Assembly (NCBI GenBank): GCA_004519485.1
Contig: CP038106.1
Location: forward strand, 1,375,501 to 1,439,500
From: Nannochloropsis oceanica
Taxonomy: Eukaryota; Sar; Eustigmatophyceae; Eustigmatales; Monodopsidaceae
Length of the DNA: 64,000 bases
Direction: 5' to 3'
In this document: positions 1 through 11,175 of the stretch, piece after piece
Numbering within the stretch: the first letter of the stretch is position 1
How the letters are laid out: the number at the start of each line of letters is the position of its first letter
The notes under the pieces: model-generated
The model's database searches: none
Seen by the model: only the letters and a program-made list of their open reading frames with translations
Told to the model about the DNA's origin: nothing
Made by a program: the position numbers and the translations under genes

Positions 1-9
1 GAGCCCCGC

Positions 10-1656
10 ATGCGCTCCCCCAGATTTTCCACCCCTCCTTATCATTCTTCTCGGTCACCCTCCTCTTCCTCTTCCTCCTCCTCCTTCTCCTCCTCCCCGC
101 AATCGTTCCCCAAAAAAATCGGCCCTATCTCAGAAGAAGTGGGCCAACACCTTACCCCTAAGATGTACGCGCCGCGAGAAGCCTTTGACATCGATGCACG
201 ACCCAACAGTCGCAAGGCTCGCAAGGCCGCCTCATCGGCAGCAGCGACGGGTGCACGAGGAGGAGGGGGGGAAGAGGAAGGGGGTGAGGGAGGGGGAGGT
301 GGATGGCGAAGGCCGTCGAGGATTGATCAGCGGAGGGACAGGAAGCAGAAGGCGGCGGTCGATGAGAAGATGAGGAGGTTGAAGGTGCAAAGGTTTGGAA
401 AGGAGGGATTATTGTTCAAAGACGGGCAAGCGGGGGGGAGGGAGGGAGGGGGAAAGGACGATTTGCTGCAGTGTGAGCATTTTGGGGCATGTTCCGGGTG
501 TTTTTTCAGGAGCGGGTTCACAGAGACTCCGTTAATGGAGGATGCCCGCGTGTTTTTCCGACGGGTGGCTCGGTACGAGAACTTTAATTTGGGCCTCGCG
601 ACCGGTATACATGACTGGCGGACACAAGCCAAGCTGGCTATTGCCCCTCTCTCCAAATGGGGGGGTTGTCGCATCGGGCTTTATGAGGAAGGGACACATC
701 GCGTCTTGCCCATTCCCAACTGCCGAGTCCACCATCCAAGCATCAACCATGCCGTGGATATCATTACTCAAGCAACCGAACTTGTCAAAACCCGTGCATT
801 TGACCAAGATTCCCTTAGTGGCTCCCTGCGCTACATCCAATGCGCCGTGGAACGGCGCACGGGGAAAATCCAGCTTACCCTTGTCTGGAACGCCCCTGGG
901 CGGAAAGAGGCCAGTGCGGAGCTTTCCCGCTTGCTGAAAGCCTTGAAGGCTGCTGATCCTGCGCAAGAATTATGGCATTCGATTTGGGTCAATTATAGAA
1001 CCGGGCCAGGCAATACAATTTTTGCACGGGACCCGAGGTCATGGTCCAAGGTGCAGGGGCTTGATTATCTAACGGAAAAGATAGGGCCGAGCCAAGTGTT
1101 ATTTTATTTGACACCGCAGTTGTTTCGACAGGGAAATTTGGAGGGCTTTGGGAAGGTAGTGGAGAGAGCACAGGATTTCGTGCCGGAGCAGAGTGTGGTG
1201 TGTGAATTGTATGGAGGGGTGGGGGTGATTGGGTTGAACATGCTCGGGAAGGTCTCGGCCTTAAGATTTTCGGATATCAATCCTTTTCTGGAAGGGTGTG
1301 TAATGAAGACGTTGGATGCGCTGCCAGAAAAGAGGCGAGAGAAGGTGTCGTTCATGGTGGCGACGGCTTTGGAGGGGTTGGAGGCAGGGCAGGCGGATGG
1401 CGCGGATGTCTTGATTGTGGATCCTCCGCGGAAGGGCTTAGAAGCGGAAGTGATGACGCATTTGGTGGACAGGAAGGACCCATTGGCAGGGAGTTTGAAA
1501 CGAATTGTGTATGTCTCGTGTGGGTTTGATGCGTTAAAGCGGGACGCGGTGGCCTTGATGGACAGTGGGTGGCGCTTGGTGCATGCCGAGGGCTTTGTCT
1601 TGTTTCCGGGGTCGGATCATTTGGAGACGCTGGCCATTTTTGACCGGGGACGATAA
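10..1656 (+). CDS. TrmA/RlmD-type RNA (uracil-5-)-methyltransferase
   Basis: Predicted to transfer a methyl group from S-adenosylmethionine to C5 of uridine in tRNA or rRNA. Single open frame of 548 residues. A basic, Ser-rich low-complexity leader covers the first ~150 residues. Then CEHFGACSGC matches the cysteine cluster that binds Fe-S in RlmD-like members. The C-terminal Rossmann methyltransferase shows ELYGGVGVIGLN (SAM loop), DPPRKGL, and YVSCGFD with the catalytic Cys; HLETLAIF near the end fits the general-base region. The frame is open to the left window edge, so the ATG at 10 may not be the true start. Neither an organelle presequence nor the target RNA can be read confidently. Confidence 0.9.
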   Translation: MRSPRFSTPPYHSSRSPSSSSSSSSFSSSPQSFPKKIGPISEEVGQHLTPKMYAPREAFDIDARPNSRKARKAASSAAATGARGGGGEEEGGEGGGGGWRRPSRIDQRRDRKQKAAVDEKMRRLKVQRFGKEGLLFKDGQAGGREGGGKDDLLQCEHFGACSGCFFRSGFTETPLMEDARVFFRRVARYENFNLGLATGIHDWRTQAKLAIAPLSKWGGCRIGLYEEGTHRVLPIPNCRVHHPSINHAVDIITQATELVKTRAFDQDSLSGSLRYIQCAVERRTGKIQLTLVWNAPGRKEASAELSRLLKALKAADPAQELWHSIWVNYRTGPGNTIFARDPRSWSKVQGLDYLTEKIGPSQVLFYLTPQLFRQGNLEGFGKVVERAQDFVPEQSVVCELYGGVGVIGLNMLGKVSALRFSDINPFLEGCVMKTLDALPEKRREKVSFMVATALEGLEAGQADGADVLIVDPPRKGLEAEVMTHLVDRKDPLAGSLKRIVYVSCGFDALKRDAVALMDSGWRLVHAEGFVLFPGSDHLETLAIFDRGR

Positions 1657-2035
1657 GTATTGAGGGAGTAAACAGGAAAGTAAATTAAGGTAAATGCTTG
1701 ACATGAAAAAGCATTTTTGCTGCAAGGTGGGGAGGTTGATTTGTTGCTCGGTACAATTAAGCTAACCAAACGCTACCTGTACTTGTACGTAACCCAATTT
1801 TGAGCGCTCATAGCGGCAGTGAAGGGCAATTGAAATAGTAGCTATCAAGAATTAAAGTGGCCCATTCACGCGTGTCCGTTTGACTTCGATCTTGTTTGGC
1901 GAGGAATCTTCCTTTTCTCATGCCGCTCACCACGCACTATCACTCACACACGACACTCATGCATTTACATCATCTTCCATTTCCCCCCCCTAGGTGCTGT
2001 TGGGCGACATTTTTTCAAGAACGTGCCGTTGCACC
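1657..2035. other. Intergenic gap with a candidate 5'UTR splice acceptor
   Basis: No gene seen. A pyrimidine run ending in CCCCTAG at about 1983-1993 looks like a 3' splice site just upstream of the MtnA-MtnK start, so the leader of that mRNA may be spliced. Confidence 0.4.
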
Positions 2036-4952
2036 ATGACGGCCGCCAACAACCTCCCCTCTTCTTTTTCCTCCTCCTCCTCCTCCTCCGCAACCCCGGC
2101 CCTCCAGTCCCTCATTTACACACCGCGTTCGGCGCAGACAGGGCCACCCTCCTTGCAAGTCCTGGACCAGCTACATGTGCCCCGTAGTAAGGCGTACGTT
2201 CCCATTCATACAACGCAAGACGCATGGAAGGTCATCCGGGATATGAATGTGCGAGGTGCGCCCTTGATTGCCATCGTCGCCATCTTGAGCCTGGCCGTGG
2301 AGATGAGCGCAAAGGAGGAGGGTTTTGCCTCGCTGGATGCTGCCAGTACGTGGCTTGCCGAGGCCGCAGAGTATCTGAAGACCTCAAGGCCGACTGCTGT
2401 CAATCTCTTCACGGCCATGGACGAAGTGGTAACGCTGAGCCAGGCAGTGGTGGAGGGGGAGAGGGGGAAAGGCGCCAGTAACAGCAAGGCCGCCACACCC
2501 TTGGTGCTTGCTGTCGTGACATTTGCCGAGCGCATGCTCAAGGAAGACGTCGAGTCAAACCAGGCTATTGGAAACCATGGGGCAATGGCTATTTTATCGA
2601 ATACCTTGCCGGGGAAGGGGGTAAAAATCATGACACACTGCAACACGGGCTCACTCGCTACAGCGGGGTACGGCACGGCATTAGGCGTCATTCGCTCACT
2701 GCACAAAACGGGACGACTTGATCGTGTCTTTTGCACAGAAACCCGTCCGTACAATCAAGGTGCGCGTTTGACGGCTTTCGAACTGGTCCAAGACCGACTG
2801 CCTGGGACGTTGGTGGCCGACTCGATGGCCTCTTTCCTCATGGCTTCCAAGGGGCTGGATGCTGTGGTGGTGGGTGCTGACCGCATTGCCGCCAATGGCG
2901 ACACGGCAAACAAGATAGGGACGTACCAGTTGGCTGTGGCGGCGAAGCACCACGGGGTGGCATTTTACGTGGCTGCTCCGTTCACCTCTTTTGATTTGAC
3001 CTTATCTTCAGGGAGTCAGATTGTGATTGAGGAGCGACCCGCACAAGAGTTGACGCACGTTCAGAGTGTGCAAGTGGCTCCTGAGGGGATTGCGGTGTGG
3101 AACCCGGGGTTTGACGTGACCCCTGCGGCATTGATCACGGGAATCATTACTGAGAGGGGCGTGATATACCCCTCCCCTGTTGCTGGTACTGCTGCTGATG
3201 CTGATGCAGGGAACGAGAGGGCTAAGTGGGGGATCACAGCTTTCGATGTCCAGGGGTTCTTGCAAGGCGAAGGAGCACATGGCTTTCCTTCCGCCTCCGC
3301 CCCCATTTCTTCGTCCTCCTCCTCCACCACCACCACCATAAAGGCTCCCAAGGAATATGAGCCTCTGAATGAAGGCAAGCTTGGCCCCTTCCTCCAAGCT
3401 CACGTTCCTCATGTCTGGCGTATGCTAGGAGCAGACACATTAAGCGACGTGGCAGTCACCGAGGTAGGAGATGGGAATCTGAACTTCGTTTTCTTGGTCA
3501 CAGGGCCGAAGACAACGGTGGTGGTGAAGCAGGCCTTGCCTTATGTGCGGTGTGTGGGGGAGTCCTGGCCATTGACCTTAGAGAGAGCTTTTTATGAAGA
3601 GGCGGCGTTGGAGGAGGAAGGAAAGCGGACACCAGGGTTGGTGCCGGAGGTAGGAAGGGAGGGAGAGAGGGAGGGAGGGAGGAAGGTAGAAAATGAAGGA
3701 CTTTGTCTCTCTCTTAAACTTTTTACTCTGCGATTGGTGACTTACATCCCCACGCTTCCAATATATCACTACTCGTCTTTCCTCTCCTCTCTCCCGCCCG
3801 CCCTCTCTGCCCCCAGGTCTACTACTTCAGCAAGCGCTTGGCCTTAATCATCATGCAGTACGTCCCTCCTCCCCACATCATCCTCCGCAAAGCCCTCATT
3901 CGTGGGGATACTCTCTCCACCCTCGCCACGGACTTAAGGTCGGTAGGCGTGGGTTGTGTGAGAGTGGATTGAATGCGTGGATTACGATATTTCGTCCCTT
4001 TCATCCATACCTCTCTTTTGTCTGACCTCCAGTAGTTGGATAAGGCGTAAAGATGTATCACGAAACCTTTTGCTTTTCCTCTGACGTCCCTCTCCTCTTC
4101 CTTTCTACCCTCCCCAATAGCGATTTCCTCGCGCTCAATCTTTTCTATACCTCCTCTCTTCACCTTACGGGCCCCGCCAAACGCGCTGCTGTCTCCTTTT
4201 GGTCGGGGAACCATGGGCTTTGCGCCCTGACTGAAGCCGTCGTCTTCACAGAGCCCTATTGCAATGACGTCGTACACAACCGCTGGACAAGCCCCGCGCT
4301 CGATGACATCGTCAGAGAGCTGCGAAATGATCTGCCCTTGAAGCTGGCAGTCGGTAATTTGAAGGCCAAGTTCATGGACGCGACAGAAGCCTTGTGCCAC
4401 GGGGATTTACACACAGGCTCCGTCATGGTGATGGAGGGGTCCACTGTTGTTATCGATCCCGAGTTTGCGTTCTACGGCCCAATGGGCTTTGAATGCGGGG
4501 CTTTACTCGCCAATTTCTGGCTGAATTACTTTAGTCAGGAGGGGCGTGGAGAGAAGGAAGGAGGGAGGGCAGGTTATGCCGAGTGGGTGCTGGCACAGTC
4601 GATGGCGATATGGAACGGGTTTATGCAGAAATTTTTGGCGCTATGGACGGACGAGGCCACTCATAAAGGCGAGCTATTCAAGCGCGGTGCGTACGCAAAT
4701 CCGGGCGAATTGGAAGCGACGCAAGAAGCTTTCGTTCGAAACCTGTTGGTTGACACGTTGGGCTTTGCAGGGTGCAAGATGATCCGACGCATTATTGGCA
4801 TTGCACATGTGGAAGACCTAGAGTCGATTGAGGATATGGACGTGCGCGCGACGTGCGAGAAGAAGGCGCTAAAGATGGCGAGGGAGATGGTGGTGAATGC
4901 GGCCAAGTACAGGAAAATCGAGGCAGTGGCAATCCTGGCTAAGCAACAGTAA
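2036..4952 (+). CDS. MTNA-MTNK: Methylthioribose-1-phosphate isomerase / methylthioribose kinase fusion
   Basis: Bifunctional methionine-salvage enzyme predicted to phosphorylate 5-methylthioribose and then isomerise the product to methylthioribulose-1-phosphate. Exons 2036-3649, 3817-3938 and 4121-4952 join in frame to about 855 residues. The N-terminal ~400 residues are MtnA (eIF2B-like fold), with NVRGAPLIA, the catalytic-Cys loop [14 protein letters not shown] and [17 protein letters not shown]. After a Ser/Thr linker comes Mtn[23 protein letters not shown], then after splicing [28 protein letters not shown] (catalytic loop) and [15 protein letters not shown]. The frame is open upstream of 2036 without an ATG; ACCATGACGG at 2036 has good context. 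The two activities are usually separate genes. Confidence 0.93.
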
Positions 4953-5539
4953 TATAGGAGATGGGAAAGAACGAAGGGTGGTTAGCTTGTATTTGTTTGC
5001 ATATTCGACTTAACTAAGGGACGTTGGCGCCGAGATACGTGTGCAACGAATGAAACGAGCATTCAAAAGCGATCTGGCTTCTACGCAGTTACCGCGATTT
5101 GGTCTTGATTCTTTTCTTATTCATATTTTCCCCATTATTATTTTGTGATTGGTCGCAGGAACATTTTGGTTTATTGGTCTCCGTAGCACATCAGAAGGTG
5201 TTGTGCTTCGCCCGCGCCCTCATTTACCACCTTGTCTGCTTCCGTACCGATGTCGCCTTGGCGCAGTATTTTAATTTCTTACCGTACGTGTCTGCCACTC
5301 GTCTGTCATCCAACACAATGGCCAACCTCCCTACCACACTCCATATTCACAGACACTCCACACACACTCAAACACACAGTTACACACACATCTCGACTTG
5401 CGCATCTGCCCCTTAGTATCCTCTAATTTCCATGTTGTCTCAGTCTCGTACGCCCTTTTATCACCTAAGTGACTTATGTATTCACCGGGTTGCGCTACTA
5501 AAAACTTTCCACATGCATGTACGAAGTTACCCACAGGTC
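4953..5539. other. Convergent 3' intergenic gap
   Basis: Space between the 3' ends of the MtnA-MtnK gene and the sulfotransferase. It holds a CA-rich stretch at about 5335-5395; nothing else recognisable. Confidence 0.5.
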
Positions 5540-7015
5540 TTATGCTCCCCGCTTTTCGTCCCCCATATCCATACAACGCGGCATCACATACAGATAGGAA
5601 TCATTGTTGGGCTTGTAGTAGTCTTGCTTACGCTTCCTCCAGCGCGGGTCGTTCCGCGGCGCCCGACACTCTAATTGGTCGGTTTGTTGTCGCCGCGATT
5701 TTCGAGCGCCAGTCGCAACTCCTTCGTTCTCTGATCCCGTGCGCCATTGTTCAAGGTCCGTCATGTGATCCTGAAATGCAACCAGTCGTTCCCGAACTAG
5801 GTTCTGAGCATATTCATACAAGAGTATATCCCAGGTGTTGGCCCGCCACAGCTCAGCAAAAAAGTCGCGGTCGATCTCACTATCATTTTTCGGTTTGGAG
5901 AGCTTGTTCCGCTGAAGCAGCCCGTACGGAAGTTCCTCTGCGTCTTGCCCCAGCGCATGCTGGATGTAGCTTGTTTGGTTCTTCCAGTCCATCCACTCCG
6001 TGATCGAGACCAAGTCAAAGCTTGCAAGCACCCGCTTTGCAAGCTCGAAATCCCTCCGGCCTATATTGTTGCGAGTATTCTTTCGGTAGCGGTTCGTCAA
6101 AGTTTGGATATAGTAGGAATCTACGGAGTACCAAACCCATCGAGTACTCATCCAAGCCCAACGTATGTAATCATTTCGTCGGACAAAGCGGACCCATGCG
6201 GAAAAAGACGCCGGCAAGGTTGCTTCGATTTCCGTTTGATTGACGACCGCAGCGGCTAGGGCGGTACTCGTACCGGGTTCCAAATAAGCGGGCTTGGAAT
6301 CGTACCTTCCCTCGTACCAATAAGAAGACAGAATACGCGCCATGGGGTGCCGAAGAGATGTGACCATTACAAGCTCCCCTTGGTCCTGGAAGCATGAGAC
6401 GTTGAAGGTAAGCCCCTCCGAGACGTAAATTAAATGGTCCCGCTGTTTCTCCACTACAGAACTCAAATAGCCCCGCAAAGTTGATCCTCCCGCTTTGCGC
6501 ATGTGGAGCAGGTACCCGTATCCCTTGGACTGTCGGAAACAAGCTTGGGCTCGCGCCATCTCCTCGGGAGATCGGAACGGTTGGACATCCTTCGTGGACG
6601 TCAGCATTTCAAAATCTGGCCGCGCCCGCATCTCCGCGTCCAGGGCTTGCCACAGACTGCCGCCTACCAAGGGTTCATAATCGTTGCGTGTATTACCGAC
6701 GTTTTGATTCTTCCCTATCAGGTCTGCCGAAGAGTGTTCATCCTCCTCCTCTTCCCCATGTGATGCTGCCACTGCTGAGGGCCCCGACGCTGTGGTGTTG
6801 CTACTGATTCTCAAACTTGCGATTGTATGCTGCAACCGTAACCCACGGTTCAAAAGGGAATCCGCGGTGGAACTCGCCATTTGAGGGCTGTAGATGACCG
6901 CGAAGACAAGGGCATATGCCATCCCCATCAGGGCCATAACGACGAGCGCCCGCCTGGGCGTGGAGCGCCAGGAGTAAGTCGTCGCGGGGGGGGATGTCAT
7001 CAACAGAGAACGCAA
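5540..7015 (-). CDS. Type II membrane sulfotransferase family protein
   Basis: Predicted Golgi enzyme that would move sulfate from PAPS to a glycan. 491 residues in one exon. A short cytosolic tail ending RRAL is followed by a single hydrophobic anchor at about residues 23-44 (VVMALMGMAYALVFAVIY), then a lumenal stem and catalytic domain. LLHMRKAGGSTLRGYL fits the 5'-phosphosulfate-binding loop, and TSLRHPMARILSSYW fits the 3'-phosphate-binding RxxxxxxS motif of carbohydrate sulfotransferases. Several N-x-S/T sites lie in the lumenal part. The acceptor sugar cannot be inferred. It ends close to the convergent MtnA-MtnK gene and is divergent from the FAD synthase. Confidence 0.8.
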   Translation of the reverse strand: MRSLLMTSPPATTYSWRSTPRRALVVMALMGMAYALVFAVIYSPQMASSTADSLLNRGLRLQHTIASLRISSNTTASGPSAVAASHGEEEEDEHSSADLIGKNQNVGNTRNDYEPLVGGSLWQALDAEMRARPDFEMLTSTKDVQPFRSPEEMARAQACFRQSKGYGYLLHMRKAGGSTLRGYLSSVVEKQRDHLIYVSEGLTFNVSCFQDQGELVMVTSLRHPMARILSSYWYEGRYDSKPAYLEPGTSTALAAAVVNQTEIEATLPASFSAWVRFVRRNDYIRWAWMSTRWVWYSVDSYYIQTLTNRYRKNTRNNIGRRDFELAKRVLASFDLVSITEWMDWKNQTSYIQHALGQDAEELPYGLLQRNKLSKPKNDSEIDRDFFAELWRANTWDILLYEYAQNLVRERLVAFQDHMTDLEQWRTGSENEGVATGARKSRRQQTDQLECRAPRNDPRWRKRKQDYYKPNNDSYLYVMPRCMDMGDEKRGA

Positions 7016-7756
7016 TAAAGCGGTAGTGTAGGGCTCTTGGATGGAATGGGATCAGAAGTTAGGTCCCCTGGCTGGGTCCAGGGGGACAGGACAGGACGCG
7101 TGTCGCTGGAGCTTGGAGTTGGACGCCCTCAAACAAGGCGCGGTATGACCTGGCGGCAATCTTGTCCCTAGAGAATACAATCGGTTGCTTTTGTGGGCTG
7201 TCAGACTCTCAGTCTAATCTATGGATTATGCCTGCATTATGCCTGGACAGGTGTAGGCCAGCAGAATTCGTTGCCCGGCAAAATTTAAATTGGGAGGCCA
7301 GCGAAGCGCGCCTGGAAATCGTGCCAGCCCTGTCGAAGAGGTGTTAAGGTTACAGGTTGTCTTGATTAGGTCGTGGCGATGTCAGAATGGGGATGGATGG
7401 GAAAGCGATACGTCGAGCTGAGGTTTGATGTCTTTCCTCTGGTGCGGTGCGTGAAAAAAAAGGGAGATTTTAAGTGCCCATATGAGCGATTATCTCAGAT
7501 GAATGACGATTGATGCTTGAGGCTGAGGGCCTCGTTCCTTTCCTCATTTATGTCCGTCCACTCTCTCCACTTAACACCTACATTACAGGACGCATTCTGA
7601 CGACCTGGCTTCGTTGTACTCGTCTGCGTTCGAAATCCACCCTCCTCATAATTTCAGCGTTGTCGTTGCGTTTCTTCATTCCTGAAGCGCGACAGTAACC
7701 CACAGGGAGCACAAACGTGCCTTGCGTCGCTCTGGCACTGCGAAGACTTCGCAGCA
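7016..7756. promoter_or_regulatory. Divergent intergenic region, sulfotransferase / FAD synthase
   Basis: 741 bp between two divergent starts, so presumably both promoters and leaders. No motif can be assigned. A possible acceptor TTACAG at about 7584-7590 hints at a leader intron for the right-hand gene. Confidence 0.3.
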
Positions 7757-10526
7757 ATGGACATGCTTCTGACTTTCCTCCGTCAAGACGCCGACACATC
7801 CAAGGGGGAGAGTGCCAGTGACAAGGCCCTCAGACAGCAACTCCAGGATGCTCTCGACCTCATCTCTTCCCTTGTCACCCTCTTCCCCCTCGAGCATCTC
7901 GCCCTAACCTTCAATGGTGGCAAAGATGCCTGCGTGGTATTCTACCTCGTGCGCGCTGCCTTAGCCCTGCGAAGGGTAACGACCAAAGAGGAGCTCGCCC
8001 GTGTCAAGGTTCTGTATTTTGCACCCAAGCATGGCGAATTTCCGGAAGTGACTTCGTTTATGGAGGAGGTTGTACGCACGTTTGACTTCACATATACGGT
8101 GTATCCACCGGGATGTTCCTACAAGGAGGGAATGCGGGATCTGGTGGAGAGGGAGGGCTTAAAAGCGGTCTTTCTGGGGGTGCGGAGTGGAGATCCTTAT
8201 TCATGTACGTAGGGAGGGCGGGAGGGAGGGAGGAGGGGTGAGGAAAGAGGCGGAGGGAATGAAAGAGAAAGGAGTTCTGCAAGGTTTTAAGGAGACTTTT
8301 TTTTGTTCATTTGAGCGGTAGTTGCATAGACACACATCCTCTCCCTCTCTCGCTACCTCCCTCATTCCCACAGTGGAAAGCGAACACCTCCAACCCTCGT
8401 CCCCAGGCTGGCCTGTCTTCCTCCGGGTCAACCCCATCCTCAAGTGGGATTACGGCCAAGTCTGGCGGTTTCTGCGTCGATTTAATCTTCCTTATTGCTC
8501 TCTGTATGATGAGGGATATACGTCTTTAGGCGATATTAGGACGACAATACGGAATCCCGCTCTGTTGAAAGAGGGAGGGAAGGAGGGCGGGAGGGAGGGG
8601 AGCGAGGAGAAGGAGAGGTATAGACCGGCGCATGAGTTGGTGGACTGGACGCTGGAAAGGGCAAATCGGATCGTGGCAGAGGAGGGGGAGGGGGAGGGGG
8701 AGGGAGGGAAGAAGAAAGAGACGAAGACGGACATGGAAGCCGGTGGAAACAGAAGAAGTGTGCCGACGACCCCCCCCACGACGATGGCGACGACGACTGT
8801 CGCGGGCGATGAAGGAACGGGGAGCGGGAGATGGAACGAAAACGTATCTTCGAGCTCTTTGCCAAGGCATGTATCTTCGGGCTCTTTGCCAAGGCATGTA
8901 TCCAGGGGAAATATGGCGAACGAGGACGGGGAAGGAGAAGGGGCTGGCCGATTGCAAGGTCGGCTGCAGCAGCAGCAGCAGCAGCAAGTCTCCCTGCCCC
9001 CGCCACGACACATGCGAAGGCTCAGCAGCTTTGCCGAGCGCCTGCCCGTTGCCTTGCTATGTGTAGGAGACTTCTTATCAGTGCGTGTGCGTAATGTTTC
9101 CTTTCCCCTCTCCATTCCTCCCTCGTCTCCTCTCTCCTCCCATTTCTCCTTTCATCGTGGACTTGCTTATCGACTTTTCTATCAAAGCTCTGCTCCTCAT
9201 CCTTTCCTCCCCGCTCTCTCTTTCCTCCACTAGGACTCGGCGCCCATGGCGTTGGCACACGAATTGAGAGAGCTCCGCTGCCGGGTCGCGCCTATAATCA
9301 TCACACCTCGCCCATCTCTTTCCAAGGAGGCAGGGAATGAGAAGGAGAAGGAAGAGGAGGAAGAGGGGGGGGAGATGTTTTCGTTACAGAAGATGGCAGT
9401 GGCTCAGTCAACGACCCCGTTGTTCGTCCTCTGTGTAAATGGTGCGTGTAGAGAGCGAGGAGGGGTGTGGAATGTTTACCGATCATATCATACGTTGGAA
9501 CACTTGGGAGTGCGTGTTTCTAACTTTGCACGACGAGGGTGCAACGTCGACGCTTGTCCAGTTGAACCAACAAGCCTCTTTGGTGCTCCACAAGAGTCCT
9601 TACAAATGACATGCTTCTAAGAAAGTGGCGGTGATTGGCACTGAACTGGTTGAAGGGGGCTGCTGTCAGTATTGAACCCTCGTCGTGCATATTGAAGGAC
9701 ACGCACTTTAACTGTTCCAACGTATGATTGATGTACAGTTTGAAGTCTCCGGGGGGGTCTGTCGAGCGGCCAGCACGGTCGCAACCGCTTTCCCCTTGCG
9801 CGACATGGCGAAATCAGTTTCATCCCTATGTCGCGCCACTGCAGCAATCTAATTAGCCTACCTACTTACTTACCCTCCTTGTCTCGTCAGATCTTTCTAA
9901 GTCATGAGTGCATTAAAATATGCAAATCTAATATGTATACATGTAAATTGATACATCTCACAGAGGAAACACATGCTGAAGTCCGCCAGCGCCTGAGTAC
10001 CTTGCTGGGTTGCAAACAGCATGGCACAATCAATAGCAGCAGCAGCAGCAGCATCAGCAACATTAGCAACAACAGCTACAACAACAACAACAACGACAAC
10101 AACAACAACAACAACAATGAAAGCAAGGGCCGAGGCGAGATAACGATGACTGCGGCTGCGGCTCATGATAAGGCTTGGGAGAAGGAAGGGGAGGAGGAAG
10201 GGATTGGAGCTGTGGGTTCCTGGCAAGCTAGTAGCAGACATGTAGAACAATTGAGGTGAGTTTTGGACGTGGATAAGCGAAAATTGTGCGGCCAAATGAG
10301 GAGGAGGGGAGATATATAGACGTTCGATTTATTTTATCACCTCCTAACCTTCAATGACAGATAATAATACACGTACTTATAACCCCGTGTTCTCTCTTCT
10401 TCTCCCCTCCCCCATCTTCCTTTAACCAGGCACGTTTATCTCCTGTCGCCGCGTTTCCTCCACCACGTTAGCCTCGCCTCCCAAAAAGCCGAGCTCGCGG
10501 CCTTGCTTGACGCTATACTCATGTAG
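7757..10526 (+). CDS. FAD synthase (PAPS-reductase-like domain plus divergent molybdopterin-binding-like domain)
   Basis: Predicted to adenylate FMN to FAD. Model: exons 7757-8204, 8374-9080, 9234-9434, 9891-10255 and 10430-10526; all joins keep phase. Exons 1-2 carry the catalytic domain: LTFNGGKDACVVFYL (P-loop-like), VRSGDPYSLE across the first splice, GWPVFLRVNPILKWDY and YCSLYDEGYTSLGD, all as in FLAD1/FAD1. Exons 2-3 start a MoCF-like domain (VALLCVGDFLS, then HELRELRCRVAPIIIT), so the order is the plant-like FADS then MPTb, not the animal order. The usual GGxGPT loop is not visible. Exon 4 is partly low complexity (Asn/Ser runs); exon 5 adds HVYLLSPRFLHHV, reminiscent of the VYVLPG region. 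Exons 1-2 are firm, 3 likely, 4-5 tentative. Confidence 0.75.
9487..9545 (+). repeat. Inverted repeat, left arm
   Basis: About 59 bp that pair with 9671-9728 in inverted orientation at roughly four-fifths identity, including a perfect 16-bp outer end (ATCATACGTTGGAACA). The loop is about 125 bp. In the proposed gene model it lies inside FAD synthase intron 3. Confidence 0.85.
9671..9728 (-). repeat. Inverted repeat, right arm
   Basis: Reverse-complement partner of 9487-9545. The match covers CGTATGAT, GTTCCAA, ACACGCACTT and ACCCTCGTCGTGCA blocks, then stops, so the arms are bounded. Could be a decayed foldback element or a hairpin RNA precursor. Confidence 0.85.
10021..10120 (+). repeat. 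AGC then AAC trinucleotide microsatellite
   Basis: AGC repeats merge into AAC/ACA repeats. In the proposed FAD synthase frame they encode Ser then Asn runs. Confidence 0.8.
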
Positions 10527-11175
10527 CCAAGGGGTTGTGGGGTGGGGGTAGATGGGAGGGGAAATTGATTCAAACAGGAATTCTGGCGACGGTGAAGAAA
10601 GGGAGAACTGTACCATAAAGAAAAAACTATACTCGTACCGAAATGCCTTGTGTCGTCGTTTCTTTTGGGCCCTGGGAAGGAGGAGGTCGCGGCTCTTCAA
10701 GTATTCTGTCAAAACAGCGATTGCAGCGATCGCATTTAGTTCCTTGTGGACATCACCCCTTCGGAGTCAAATCAGTGTGGCGCACCACAAGCCCTAGAGC
10801 AACCGCCGTGGCACTGTGCCCGGGTGTGTGTGTCGGTAGATCTGCCTCGAACAGAAGGGCTGGGGCAGGATCGAGGCCCCGCCAAAGCTCTTCTCGTTCC
10901 TTGTTGAAGGCCCAGCAAGCACTTTTCGCAACACGTGTGCACATTCTCACGCCCCTTTCTTTCATGGTTTTTCAGGAGATCCAATTGAACAAGCAAGCTT
11001 TGTGGTTTCGGTGCTGCAAGCTTCCTGCGGCTGGGTAGGACGAGGCCACCGAACTGTTATTTGACCTTTACGGGCAGGCTTTTTATCGCCTTCCCACGGT
11101 TGATCTAGCAGAAGGCAGAAGCAACTGCAGTCTCAGCTTCCCACCCCGCCAACCCTTGGGATTCACCATTCGTGC
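10527..11175. other. Intergenic gap upstream of the kinase
   Basis: About 650 bp. Frames here lack family features and clear splice context; treated as 3' flank of the FAD synthase plus promoter and leader of the kinase. Confidence 0.4.

Noticed and set aside
1994-2035. Earlier start for the MtnA-MtnK fusion
   Set aside because: The frame there begins with GTG, directly after an acceptor-like CCCCTAG; the first ATG with good context is 2036.
9487-9728. Inverted repeat as ends of a complete DNA transposon
   Set aside because: No transposase frame, no clear target-site duplication seen; kept only as a foldback of unknown nature.
10643-11038. 131-residue plus-strand frame between FAD synthase and kinase
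   Set aside because: No recognisable domain, skewed composition, no splice support.
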